From positions 1 to 64,000 of the forward strand of contig DASXEH010000095.1 in NCBI GenBank assembly GCA_036490215.1: 64,000 nt of DNA, given 5' to 3'. Made by a program: the position numbers and the translations under genes. A model generated the notes under the pieces. It made no database searches. It was not told where the DNA came from and saw only the letters and a list, made by a program, of their open reading frames with translations. Origin of the DNA: JASHSH01 sp036490215 (GTDB taxonomy: Bacteria; Pseudomonadota; Alphaproteobacteria; Rhodospirillales; Magnetospirillaceae). Numbering within the stretch: the first letter of the stretch is position 1; every line of letters starts with the position of its first letter. This document shows, in pieces, positions 53,073 to 61,685 of this stretch.

Positions 53073-55594
53073 CCATGCTCTCGCTCCGTCTGGCGCGGCG
53101 CGAGTTGAAGGGCGGCCTCGGCGGGTTTCGCGTCTTGCTCGCCTGCCTCGCGCTGGGCGTGGCAACCATTGCTGCCGCCGGCTCGCTCGATGCGGCGCTG
53201 CATCGCTCGCTGACCGAGAATGCGCGCGCGCTGCTGGGTGGCGATGCGGCGGTGGTTCTGGCCTATCGCCAACCCAGCACCGATGAGATCGCGTTCCTCG
53301 GCCAGTCGGGCGCGATGGCCAACACGGTCGAGATGCGGGCGATGGCCAGTGTCACACCCGCCGCGCGCACGCTGGTCGAGTTGAAAGCGGTCGACAACGC
53401 CTATCCGCTCTACGGCGCGGTCACGCTCGACCCACCGCAGGATCTCGCCAAGGCCCTGGCGCAGAGCGATGGCGCCTGGGGTGCTGCGGCCGATCCCGAT
53501 CTGATCGCCAAGCTCGGCATCCATTTGGGCGACACGATCCATCTTGGCAACGCCACCTTCGCCGTGCGTGCCGCGATCACGCGCGAGCCGGACAAGGTCT
53601 CGCAGGTCTTCGCGCTCGGCCCGCGGCTGATGATCGATCTGCGCGCGCTGCCCGCCACCGGTCTCGATCAACCCGGCAGCCTGATCCACCGCAGCACGCT
53701 GATCCGGCTGAAGGACGGTATGTCGGTGGCATCCTTCCGCGCGGCCGCGCATCAGCGTTTCCCCGATGCCGGTTGGCAAATTCGCGATGCCGCCGATGCC
53801 GCGCCGGGGCTGCAGCGCTTCATGAGCGACATCACCATGTTCCTGGCCCTCGTCGGGCTCGCGACCTTGCTGGTGGGAGGGATCGGTGTGGCCGATGCCG
53901 TGCGCGCCTTCGTCGAAGGGCGGCTCAACACCATCGCCACGTTGAAATGCCTGGGCGCGTCGCGACGTTTGATCCTTGGCACCTATGCCTGGCAGGTGGC
54001 CGCCGTTTCGCTGATCGGCATCGTGACCGGTTTGATCGTCGGCGCTGTCCTGCCTTGGGTGGCCATCGCGATCTGGGGCGCGTCCTTCCCGATCGACGTG
54101 ACGCCCGGCCTCTATGCGTGGCCCTTGCTGCGCGCGGCTCTGTTCGGCGCATTGACGGCGGTGGCTTTCGCGCTGTGGCCGCTGGCGCGAGCCGCCGAAG
54201 TGCCGGCGGCGATGCTGTTCCGCGACATCGTCGCACCGGCCAGCGCCCGCATCCGGCCTTGGATCGCCGCGATCATCGCGCTCGCCGGAATCGCACTCGC
54301 GGCTTTGGCGATCATCGGTGCGGCGGATATTCGCCTGGCCATCGGCTTTGTCATCGGCGCGATGATCGCGCTGGTGGTTTTCGCCTGCGCGGGGCGGCTG
54401 GTGATGCGCCTCGCCCGTAATGTGGCGCGGCGTGTCGGTGCCGGCCGCGCGGCATTGCCGCTGCGCATCGCGCTTTCCAGCCTGCATCGCCCCGGTGCGC
54501 CGACCACCGGCGTGATCCTGTCGCTCGGTCTCGGCCTGACGGTGCTCGTCTCGATCGCTTTGGTCGAGGCCAATCTGTCCCATGAGATCGATGAGCGCCT
54601 GCCAGCCACGGCGCCCACTTTTTTCTTCATCGATATCCCGGCAGGGCAGGGCGAAGGGTTCGAGAAAGCGGTGACGCAAGCGGGCGGCACCGTCATCCGC
54701 CGCGCGCCGATGGTGCGTGGCCGTATTTCCAAGATCGGTATCGTCGCCGCCGACAAGGCCAAGATCGCGCCCGATGCGCAATGGGCGGCCAAGGGCGATC
54801 GCGGCCTGACCACTGCGGCCACGCAGCCTTCGGATGCCCGCGTCGTGGCGGGCAGTTGGTGGCCGGCCGATTACAACGGCCCGCCGCTGGTCTCGCTCGA
54901 CGCCAATATCGCCAAGGGTTTCGGCCTCGGTGTCGGCGACACGATCACGGTCAATGTGCTGGGCCGCGAGATCGAGGCGCGCATCGCCAATCTGCGCGAG
55001 ATCGATTGGTCGAACCTGTCGATGAACTTCACCTTCGTGATGACGCCGAACGCCTTGGCCGGCGCGCCCTATAGCGACATCGCGTCGGTTGCCGCGCCGC
55101 CGGGCGATGAACTCAAGGTCGAGCGCGCGGTCGAGGCCGTGTCGCCCTCGGCTTCGGCCATCCGCGTCAAAGAAGCGCTGGGCGAGATCAAAACCATCAT
55201 GGCGGGCGCCGGCATCGCAATCCGCGTCGCCGCTGCGGTCACGCTGCTGGCCGGTGCGTTGGTCCTGGCCGGCGCCATCGCCGCGGGGCGGCAGCGGCGG
55301 ATGCGCGAAACCGTGATCTTCAAAGTGCTGGGCGCGCGGCGCGTCGATCTTCTCGCGGCACTGGCGATCGAATATCTGCTGCTCGGTCTTTCGGCCGCCG
55401 TGGTTGCGGCCGCGCTCGGCAGCGGTGCCGCCCGCGAGTTGGTCATCACCCTGCTCAAGACCAAATGGGCCTTCCTGCCCGGCCCGGTGACCATTACCGC
55501 GCTGGGGGCGGTGGCGGCGGTGCTGATCCTTGGATTAGCCTTGACCGCCCGTACCTTAGCGGCCCGCGCCGCCCGCGAGCTGCGACATGAATAA
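53069..55594 (+). CDS. ABC transporter permease (YbbP-like, FtsX type)
   Basis: 841 residues with about ten membrane helices: an N-terminal helix, a large periplasmic domain (about 50-250), a first FtsX-type bundle (about 255-385), a middle pair and bundle, a second periplasmic domain (about 510-690) and a C-terminal FtsX bundle (about 715-835). The ending AARAARELRHE is cytoplasmic. It belongs to the mechanotransmission-type exporters. It overlaps the ATPase gene by 4 bp. Substrate unknown; the tesA neighbour suggests lipids or their acyl chains. Confidence 0.9.
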   Translation: MTMLSLRLARRELKGGLGGFRVLLACLALGVATIAAAGSLDAALHRSLTENARALLGGDAAVVLAYRQPSTDEIAFLGQSGAMANTVEMRAMASVTPAARTLVELKAVDNAYPLYGAVTLDPPQDLAKALAQSDGAWGAAADPDLIAKLGIHLGDTIHLGNATFAVRAAITREPDKVSQVFALGPRLMIDLRALPATGLDQPGSLIHRSTLIRLKDGMSVASFRAAAHQRFPDAGWQIRDAADAAPGLQRFMSDITMFLALVGLATLLVGGIGVADAVRAFVEGRLNTIATLKCLGASRRLILGTYAWQVAAVSLIGIVTGLIVGAVLPWVAIAIWGASFPIDVTPGLYAWPLLRAALFGALTAVAFALWPLARAAEVPAAMLFRDIVAPASARIRPWIAAIIALAGIALAALAIIGAADIRLAIGFVIGAMIALVVFACAGRLVMRLARNVARRVGAGRAALPLRIALSSLHRPGAPTTGVILSLGLGLTVLVSIALVEANLSHEIDERLPATAPTFFFIDIPAGQGEGFEKAVTQAGGTVIRRAPMVRGRISKIGIVAADKAKIAPDAQWAAKGDRGLTTAATQPSDARVVAGSWWPADYNGPPLVSLDANIAKGFGLGVGDTITVNVLGREIEARIANLREIDWSNLSMNFTFVMTPNALAGAPYSDIASVAAPPGDELKVERAVEAVSPSASAIRVKEALGEIKTIMAGAGIAIRVAAAVTLLAGALVLAGAIAAGRQRRMRETVIFKVLGARRVDLLAALAIEYLLLGLSAAVVAAALGSGAARELVITLLKTKWAFLPGPVTITALGAVAAVLILGLALTARTLAARAARELRHE

Positions 55595-55676
55595 AGCTTA
55601 ATCCCGATGGAACTTGATTAAGCGGGGGTTTAAGCCATATTTGACCCAGGGTTATCCTGCGGAAGCGAGGAATTTC

Positions 55677-56420
55677 ATGGCTTTAGAAACCCAGCGCCGG
55701 GCTTGGAGCGCGTCCCAGGCCGAGGCTGCACAGATCGATGTCGGTCTGCGGCAGTATATGCTGCGGGTCTACAACTACATGGCGTCGGGCGTGGCGCTGA
55801 CCGGCATCATCGCTTTCCTGGTCGCCAATACGCCGTCGATCCAGCACGTCTTCTTCCAGATGACGCCGCGCGGCATCGGGATGACCGGTCTGGGCTGGCT
55901 TGCGGTGCTCGCGCCGATCGGTCTCGTCATGGCGATGAGCTTCGGCATCAACCGCATGCGCGCCTCCACGGCGCAGGGCCTGTTCTGGGCCTATGCGGCG
56001 CTGATGGGCGTGTCGCTCTCGACGATCCTGATGGCCTATACCGGTGCCAGCGTCGCGCGCGCCTTCTTCGCTGCGGCCGCGGCTTTCGCCTCGCTCAGCC
56101 TCTATGGCTACACCACGGGCCGCGATCTCAACGGCGTCGGCCGCTTCATGATGATGGGGCTGGTCGGCCTGATCGTCGCCAGCCTGATCAACATGATCTG
56201 GCCGGGTCCGGGCCTGACCTTCATGATCTCGGTCCTCGGCGTGGTCATCTTCGCGGGCTTGACCGCCTACGACACGCAGAAGATCAAGAACATGTACTGG
56301 GTCGGCGACAACAGCGAAGTGATGACCAAAAAGGCCGTCAACGGCGCGCTGACGCTTTATCTCGACTTCATCAACCTGTTCATCATGCTGATGCGGTTGA
56401 TGGGCGACCGCCGCCAGTAA
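55677..56420 (+). CDS. Bax inhibitor-1/YccA family inner membrane protein
   Basis: 247 residues with seven hydrophobic helices. The BI-1 pattern is seen in YMLRVYNYMASGVALTG, FWAYAALMGVSLSTILMAYTG split as FWAYAALMGVSLS, and the C-terminal YDTQKIKNMYW and GALTLYLDFINLFIMLMRLMG. Members are calcium leak channels or interact with FtsH. I start at ATG 55677 with GAGGA 6 nt upstream. Followed by a strong terminator. Confidence 0.92.
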   Translation: MALETQRRAWSASQAEAAQIDVGLRQYMLRVYNYMASGVALTGIIAFLVANTPSIQHVFFQMTPRGIGMTGLGWLAVLAPIGLVMAMSFGINRMRASTAQGLFWAYAALMGVSLSTILMAYTGASVARAFFAAAAAFASLSLYGYTTGRDLNGVGRFMMMGLVGLIVASLINMIWPGPGLTFMISVLGVVIFAGLTAYDTQKIKNMYWVGDNSEVMTKKAVNGALTLYLDFINLFIMLMRLMGDRRQ

Positions 56421-56446
56421 CCGCGGCATCGATCGCAACGTCTTCG

Positions 56447-56476
56447 CCGGGGGCCTCAGGGCCCCCGGTTCGTTTT
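56447..56476 (+). terminator. Intrinsic terminator of the BI-1 gene
   Basis: CCGGGGGCC (56447-56455) and GGCCCCCGG (56460-56468) form a perfect 9-bp stem with a TCAG loop, followed by TTCGTTTT, 26 bp after the BI-1 stop. Confidence 0.82.
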
Positions 56477-56501
56477 CGGGGTGCCCTCTGTGCGGCCCCT
56501 G

Positions 56502-56594
56502 CTTCGAGACGCGGCCTTCGGCCGCTCCTCAGCATGAGGATTTTTCAATAAAGCCCTCACCCTGAGGAGGCTGCGTCAGCAGCCGTCTCGAAGG
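56502..56594. repeat. Palindromic repeat pair, CTTCGAGACG family
   Basis: CTTCGAGACG with an inner GCGGCC/GGCCGC hairpin, then CTCCTCAG..TGAGG, is followed in inverted orientation by CCTCACCCTGAGGAG, a GGCTGC/GCAGCC hairpin and CGTCTCGAAG. The two units are separated by an AT-rich spacer with ATTTTTCAATAAA. It lies between two convergent genes. Confidence 0.8.
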
Positions 56595-56604
56595 GTGAAT
56601 CGCG

Positions 56605-57237
56605 CTACGCGATCTGCGCCGCTTGCACCAGCGACACGCCCGCCGCCTCGTAGTGCTTGACCGCTTCGCCATGCGAGCCGGCCAGATCGACCGAGCGGCA
56701 GGCATCGGCGATCACGCTGCAGTCGAAGCCCGCGTGCTTGCCGTCCAGCGCCGAATAGAGCACGCAGAAGTCGAAAGCCAGCCCGGCCAGGAACAGCCGC
56801 GTCAGCCCGCGCTCGCGTAAATACGAAGCAAGGCCGGTCGGTGTGGTGCGGTCGTTCTCGGCGAAAGCGGAATAGGAATCGATCTCGGGGCGGAAGCCCT
56901 TGCGCAAGATCAGCTCGGCCTGGGGGACCGCCAGGTCTTCGTGGAATGCCGCGCCCCGCGTGTTCTGCACGCAGTGATCGGGCCACAGAACCTGCGTACC
57001 ATAGGCGAGTTCGGTCGTCTCGAAGGGCAGCTTCTTGTGTTGCGAGGCGAAGGAGGCGTGGCCGGCCGGATGCCAGTCCTGCGTCAGGATCACGTGGCGG
57101 AACGATCGCGCCAGACGATTGATCGACGCCACCACCGCGTCGCCGTCGCGCACTTCCAGCGCGCCGCCGGGGCAGAAATCGTTCTGCACATCGATGACGA
57201 TCAGCGCGTCAGTCTCGGCGGGCGGGATAGAGGGCAT
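56605..57237 (-). CDS. pncA: Nicotinamidase
   Basis: 210 residues of the isochorismatase-like hydrolase family. The catalytic triad is Asp16 (IDVQNDFCPGG), Lys113 (LILRKGF) and Cys158 (FDFCVLYSA); the metal site is Asp54/His56/His60 in DWHPAGH. It converts nicotinamide to nicotinate for NAD salvage. Convergent with the BI-1 gene and flanked on both sides by palindromic repeats. Confidence 0.94.
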   Translation of the reverse strand: MPSIPPAETDALIVIDVQNDFCPGGALEVRDGDAVVASINRLARSFRHVILTQDWHPAGHASFASQHKKLPFETTELAYGTQVLWPDHCVQNTRGAAFHEDLAVPQAELILRKGFRPEIDSYSAFAENDRTTPTGLASYLRERGLTRLFLAGLAFDFCVLYSALDGKHAGFDCSVIADACRSVDLAGSHGEAVKHYEAAGVSLVQAAQIA

Positions 57238-57266
57238 TCAGATACCTTATCCCAGCCGCTCTCTCA

Positions 57267-57350
57267 CGTCATGGCCGGGCTTGACCCGGCCATCCACGAC
57301 TTTTCGCGGCACCAAAGACGTGGATGCCCGGATCAAGTCCGGGCATGACG
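57267..57350. repeat. Palindromic repeat pair, GTCATGCCCGG family, upstream of pncA
   Basis: CGTCATGGCCGGG...CCCGGCCATCCACG faces AAAGACGTGGATGCCCGG...CCGGGCATGACG, the cleanest copy of the family. It lies between the divergent starts of pncA and the metY fusion gene. Confidence 0.85.
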
Positions 57351-57408
57351 ATTCATTTACCAAAGCCACGGTCCTTGACCCACCACCCTGCATGCCTACA
57401 CTCCCCGC

Positions 57409-59229
57409 ATGACCGAACAAACGCCCCTGAACTATCCCGACGCCAAGCTGATCCGCATCCTTGGCAGTGTGAAAACCATCGCCATGGTCGGCACCTCGGC
57501 CAATTGGAATCGGCCCAGCTATTTCGTGATGAAGTATCTGCAGGCGAAAGGCTTCCGCGTCATTCCGGTCAATCCGGGTCTCGCGGGTCAGGATCTGCTG
57601 GGCGAGAAGGTCTATGCCACGCTGAAGGACATTCCCGAGAAAATCGACATGGTCGAGGTCTTCCGCGCGTCGGAATTCGCGCCGCCGATCGTCGATGACG
57701 CGATCGCGATCGGCGCGAAGGTCGTGTGGATGCAACTCGGCGTGCGCAACGACGAAGCGGCGGCCAAGGCCGAAGCGGCGGGGCTCGAAGTGGTGATGAA
57801 CCGCTGCCCCAAGATCGAATTCGGCCGTCTCGGCGGCGAGCTCTCCTGGAGCGGCGTCAATTCAGGCATCATCCGCAACAAGCCGGCGCAGCTGCCGACC
57901 GAAGCGGCCAAGACGCAGACGCCGAAGCTGTCCGCCGAGCCCAACACGATCTTCCAATTCGAGACCAAGGCCGTGCATGCCGGCGCGCAGCCCGACCCGA
58001 CCACGGGCGCGCGCATCACGCCAATCTTCCAGACGACGTCTTATGTGTTCGACGATGTTGACGATGCGGCCTCGCTCTTCAACCTGCACGACTTCGGCTA
58101 CATCTACACGCGCATCGGCAATCCCACTGTGGCGGTGCTCGAGGAACGCCTCGCCGCGCTCGAAGGCGGCCGTGCCTCATGTGCGGCGGCGTCGGGCCAC
58201 GCGGCGCAGTTCCTGACCTTCTTCACCATGCTGAGCCCAGGCGACGAGTTTCTCGCCTCGCGCAATCTCTATGGCGGCTCGCTGACGCAGTTTGGCCTCT
58301 CGTTCAAGAAGCTCGGTTGGACCTGCCATTTCGTCGATCCCACCGATCCCGATAATTTCCGCCGCGCGATGACCGATCGCTGCAAGGCGATCTTCATCGA
58401 AAGCCTCGCCAATCCCGGCGGTGTCGTCGTCGACATCGAAGCGGTGGCGAAGGTCGCGCATGAGAACGGCATCCCGCTGGTGGTCGACAACACGCTGGCC
58501 ACGCCTTATCTCTGCCGGCCGTTCGAATGGGGCGCCGATCTGATCGTCCACTCCACCACGAAGTTTCTCGCCGGCCATGGCAACTCGCTGGGTGGCGCGA
58601 TCGTCGAGTCGGGCAAGTTCGATTGGGCCGCGTCGGGCAAGTTCCCGTCGCTGACCGAACCCGAGCCCGCCTATCACGGATTGCGCTTCTATGAGAATTT
58701 CGGCGACTTCGCTTTCACCACCAAGGCGCGCGCGGTGGCGCTGCGCGATTTCGGTCCGGCCATGGCGCCGCTCAACGCCTTCCTCACCATCACCGGCATC
58801 GAGACGCTGGCGGTGCGCATGGACCGTCATGTCGCCAATGCGGCGAAGGTGGCGGCGTTCCTCGAAAAGCACCCCGCCGTCGCCTGGGTGTCCTATGCGG
58901 GCCTGCCGAACAATCGCTTCCATGCGCTCGCGCAGAAATATCTGCCCAAGGGCGCGGGCGCGGTCTTCACCTTCGGCGTCAAGGGTGGCTTCGCGGCCGG
59001 TGTGAAAGTGGTCGAGGGCGTGAAGCTGTTCTCGCATCTCGCCAATGTCGGCGACACGCGCAGCCTGATCCTGCATCCGGCCTCGACGACCCATCGCCAG
59101 CTCACCGACGAGCAGCAGATCGCCGCCGGCGCCGGGCCCGATGTGATCCGCCTATCGATCGGCATCGAGAGTGCCGAGGATATTATCGCCGATCTCGATC
59201 AAGCGCTGGCGGCGGCAACGGCGGGTTAG
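57409..59229 (+). CDS. metY: Fusion of a CoA-binding (YccU-like) domain and O-acetylhomoserine sulfhydrylase
   Basis: 606 residues in one uninterrupted frame. Residues 1-158 are a Rossmann CoA-binding domain (TIAMVGTSANWNRPSYFVM, VIPVNPG, WMQLGVRNDEAA, MNRCPKIEF), a family normally found as a separate protein of about 140 residues. After a Pro/Thr/Lys-rich linker (159-182), residues 183-606 are a complete Cys/Met-metabolism PLP enzyme of the MetY type: TKAVHAGAQPDPTTGAR, YIYTRIGNPT, VVDNTLATPYLCRP, and PLP-binding Lys385 in HSTTKFLAGHG. MetY makes homocysteine from O-acetylhomoserine and sulfide. The CoA domain may sense CoA or acetyl-CoA or bind a substrate; this is inference. Confidence 0.92.
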   Translation: MTEQTPLNYPDAKLIRILGSVKTIAMVGTSANWNRPSYFVMKYLQAKGFRVIPVNPGLAGQDLLGEKVYATLKDIPEKIDMVEVFRASEFAPPIVDDAIAIGAKVVWMQLGVRNDEAAAKAEAAGLEVVMNRCPKIEFGRLGGELSWSGVNSGIIRNKPAQLPTEAAKTQTPKLSAEPNTIFQFETKAVHAGAQPDPTTGARITPIFQTTSYVFDDVDDAASLFNLHDFGYIYTRIGNPTVAVLEERLAALEGGRASCAAASGHAAQFLTFFTMLSPGDEFLASRNLYGGSLTQFGLSFKKLGWTCHFVDPTDPDNFRRAMTDRCKAIFIESLANPGGVVVDIEAVAKVAHENGIPLVVDNTLATPYLCRPFEWGADLIVHSTTKFLAGHGNSLGGAIVESGKFDWAASGKFPSLTEPEPAYHGLRFYENFGDFAFTTKARAVALRDFGPAMAPLNAFLTITGIETLAVRMDRHVANAAKVAAFLEKHPAVAWVSYAGLPNNRFHALAQKYLPKGAGAVFTFGVKGGFAAGVKVVEGVKLFSHLANVGDTRSLILHPASTTHRQLTDEQQIAAGAGPDVIRLSIGIESAEDIIADLDQALAAATAG

Positions 59230-59291
59230 ACCCAGCGGGTCGGTTTGTTCGGTGTTGTGATCGTCAGTACTTCTGTCTCCGCATGGACGTC

Positions 59292-59364
59292 CGTCACCCG
59301 CGCAGGCGGGGGGCCAGGGGCCACACGGAAACGGCTCTGGACTCCCGCTTTCGCGGGAGTGACG
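59292..59364. repeat. Palindromic repeat pair, CTCCCGCGAAAGCGGGAG family
   Basis: CGTCACCCGCGCAGGCGGG..CCAGGG at 59292-59320 is followed by CTGGACTCCCGCTTTCGCGGGAGTGACG (59337-59364, given in part), with a clear GCGGG/CCCGC hairpin in each. It differs from the other families in the window. Confidence 0.75.
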
Positions 59365-59539
59365 ACTCATAGACCATATGGCGGCCGCTTGAATTTTTGA
59401 TGACGGTGGCGCGAAAAGCGTCACTGTCAAACTCCACAGCCTCGATGGTTTCAGTCCACGTGCTGCCGGCACGGCTCGACGCCGCGTGTTTCAACACGGG
59501 CCGGCGTTCCATCCACAGGCCGAGTTCACTTGTGACCAA
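59294..59539 (-). other. Possible small ORF or gene remnant running into a repeat
   Basis: An 81-codon frame on the minus strand starts with TTG at 59539 (or ATG at 59512) and has protein-like composition for its first 55 residues (GSTWTETIEAVEFDSDAFRATV), then runs into the palindromic repeat, which supplies the last 25 residues. It may be the remainder of a gene cut by repeat insertion, or chance. The rest of 59230-59631 (about 400 bp) holds only the repeat and the presumed opgC promoter. Confidence 0.2.
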
Positions 59540-59631
59540 AAGATGGTCGTTACCGTTGCGACATTGTGCCGCCGCAGTTCCGGCTCATCTTTGCGTGTGG
59601 GGTGCGGACAGGACTTTTGGAGCGGCCTGTC

Positions 59632-60942
59632 ATGCCAAAAGATCGGCCCAACGAACGACTGGGCGAGCGGCCAACGGAACAGCGGCAGAGCGAACACAAA
59701 CACGCGCGGCGCGACCCGCGGGTCGATGTGATGCGCGGTCTGGCGTTGCTGATGATCTTCATCGATCACGTCCAGGGCAATGTTCTGGGCTTCACGACGC
59801 TGCACATGTTCGGCCTGTCCGACGCGGCGGAAGTCTTCGTCATGCTGTCAGGCTTTTCGTCGATGGCCGCCTATGGCCAGATCTTCGAGAACAAAGGTGC
59901 GCGCGCCGGTCTGCTGCGCGTAGGCGAGCGCTGCTTGCGCATCTATCTCTTTCAAGCGGGGCTGCTGGTCGCCGCCTATCTGCTGATCACCGCCTGGGCC
60001 GAGCACTATTACGTGCTGATCCCGGAACTGATCCCCTTCATGAATGGCGGTGCCCAGGTGGTGAAGCACGGGCTCACGCTGCGCGCGCTGCCAGCCAAGC
60101 TCGATATCCTGCCGCTCTATATCCTGCTCTTCAGCTGCTTCCCGGTGATCTATCTCTTCATGCGTTGGAGCATGGCGCTCACCGTCGCAGCCTCGGGTGG
60201 ACTCTGGCTCTGGGCGAATCTCGATCCGAGTCTCAACCTCACCAATCATATGGACGGCACCGGCTGGTTCTTCGATCCCTTCGCCTGGCAGTTCATCTTC
60301 GTCCTCGGCGCGGCCGGCTATCGCGCCATGCGATACTACGAAGGCTCACTGCCGTATCGCTGGTGGCTGGCGGCAGCGTGCTGGGGTTATCTGCTCTTCG
60401 CGCTGCTCGCGCTCGCGCCGTGGTATGGCTGGGGCCTGTCGGACTATCGCCCGTATCTGGTGCCGTCCGACAAGCAGCATCTCTCGGTCCTGCGTTTGCT
60501 CGACGTGTTGGCGATGATGTATCTCGCTTTGAGTTCGCAGAAATTCCTCCAGTTCGCCCGGTTGCGCGTGCTGGCCTGGATCGATGCCTGCGGACGGCAC
60601 TCGCTGGAGGTGTTCTCGCTCGGCACCCTGCTGGCGATGGCCGGCAGCCTGGTCATCACCAGTTTCGGCCGGGCCTGGCCGATCCAGATCGCGGTGAATT
60701 TATTCGGCTTCGCGGCCCTGATCGGCTTGGCTTTAGCCATGGAAGCACATCGCCGTCGAGCCAGACAACATGTTGAAAAGCCGGCGATTGTGGCGCCCGC
60801 ACCGGCCGAACCGACGCAATTGTCACAAGCCACGTCTTGCGTCGCTGTTACGGATATGGAACAGAACGGGGCATGGTCAGTGTCCCCCGCCCCCGCCGTT
60901 CACGCATCGGCACAGCCCTCGTTGCGGCATTCCTCGCCCTGA
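59632..60942 (+). CDS. opgC: OpgC-family membrane acyltransferase
   Basis: 436 residues. After a charged N-terminus of about 25 residues comes the OpgC pattern RDPRVDVMRGLALLMIFIDHVQGN, given in part as RVDVMRGLALLMIFIDHV, with about ten membrane helices; FGLSDAAEVFVMLSGF and GWFFDPFAWQFIFVLG are further family blocks. OpgC transfers succinyl groups to osmoregulated periplasmic glucans. I start at ATG 59632 with GGAG 9 nt upstream. The C-terminal 60 residues are Pro/Ala/Ser-rich and the last 70 bp overlap the next gene. No glucan synthase (opgG/opgH) is in the window. Confidence 0.85.
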   Translation: MPKDRPNERLGERPTEQRQSEHKHARRDPRVDVMRGLALLMIFIDHVQGNVLGFTTLHMFGLSDAAEVFVMLSGFSSMAAYGQIFENKGARAGLLRVGERCLRIYLFQAGLLVAAYLLITAWAEHYYVLIPELIPFMNGGAQVVKHGLTLRALPAKLDILPLYILLFSCFPVIYLFMRWSMALTVAASGGLWLWANLDPSLNLTNHMDGTGWFFDPFAWQFIFVLGAAGYRAMRYYEGSLPYRWWLAAACWGYLLFALLALAPWYGWGLSDYRPYLVPSDKQHLSVLRLLDVLAMMYLALSSQKFLQFARLRVLAWIDACGRHSLEVFSLGTLLAMAGSLVITSFGRAWPIQIAVNLFGFAALIGLALAMEAHRRRARQHVEKPAIVAPAPAEPTQLSQATSCVAVTDMEQNGAWSVSPAPAVHASAQPSLRHSSP

Positions 60943-61685
60943 TGGTCATGGATTCCGCTCAGGCCCATCAATCCGCGCAGTCGACCGATACGGTGCCCGC
61001 TGAGGCGCCGGTGCAGAACGGCACCCCGGCGCTGACCATCGTCGCGTTCGGGTCGTCCTCGACCGAAGGTGTCGGCGCCACCACGCCCGCTGCCAACTAT
61101 CCCAACCGCCTACAGGGCGAATTGCGTGCGGCACTCGCGCCCCTCAAGGTGACGGTGGTCAATCGCGGCATCGGCGGCGAAGACGTGGACGACATGATGC
61201 GCCGCCTGCCGGCGATTATCGCCGAGCGGCCGAACATGATCATCTGGCAGACCGGCTCGAACGATCCGATCCGCCAGGTGCCGCTGGTGCGTTTCGTCGC
61301 CGAGACGCGCGCAGGTGTGCGCGCCATGCGCCAAGCCGGCATCGCCGTGATTCTGATGGAGCCGCAGGATTGCGAAGTGCTGCGCGCCACGCCCGGCGCG
61401 CTGCGCTATCGCGACGCGGTGCGCCAGATCGGCGCCGAATTCGATATTCCCGTCATCCGCCGCTGGGATCTGATGCAGACCTGGCTGCGAAAGGGCGCGG
61501 TGACCCAGGCCTCGCTGATGTGGACCGACGGCCTGCACATGACCGATGGCGGCTACGCGCTGCTGGCCCATGCGGTGGCAGACCAGGTTCTAGCGATGCG
61601 CGGTGCGACGCTCAAATCGGAAACAGCGTCGGTCGAAACCACGCCACATACGGTCGCGGCAAAGCCGACGACGACTAAACCGTAA
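60873..61685 (+). CDS. Exported SGNH/GDSL-type hydrolase overlapping opgC
   Basis: About 270 residues. A signal peptide (basic start PRPRRSRIG, hydrophobic TALVAAFLALMVMDSAQA) leads to an SGNH domain: AFGSSSTEGVGA (nucleophile Ser in place of GDS), NRGIGGEDVDDMM, IWQTGSNDPI and WTDGLHMTDGGYA (catalytic Asp/His). Such enzymes remove or transfer acyl groups. I start at ATG 60873, which overlaps opgC by 70 bp in another frame and implies coupling. I infer it acts on the glycan that OpgC modifies, as deacylase or acyl transfer partner. The C-terminus is a Thr/Pro tail overlapping the metH stop by 11 bp. Confidence 0.82.
   Translation: MVSVPRPRRSRIGTALVAAFLALMVMDSAQAHQSAQSTDTVPAEAPVQNGTPALTIVAFGSSSTEGVGATTPAANYPNRLQGELRAALAPLKVTVVNRGIGGEDVDDMMRRLPAIIAERPNMIIWQTGSNDPIRQVPLVRFVAETRAGVRAMRQAGIAVILMEPQDCEVLRATPGALRYRDAVRQIGAEFDIPVIRRWDLMQTWLRKGAVTQASLMWTDGLHMTDGGYALLAHAVADQVLAMRGATLKSETASVETTPHTVAAKPTTTKP

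Noticed and set aside
52784..54781. A 665-codon minus-strand frame antisense to the ABC exporter genes
   Set aside because: Arg/Gln/Asp/His-rich translation typical of an antisense shadow; the plus-strand genes have clear domains.
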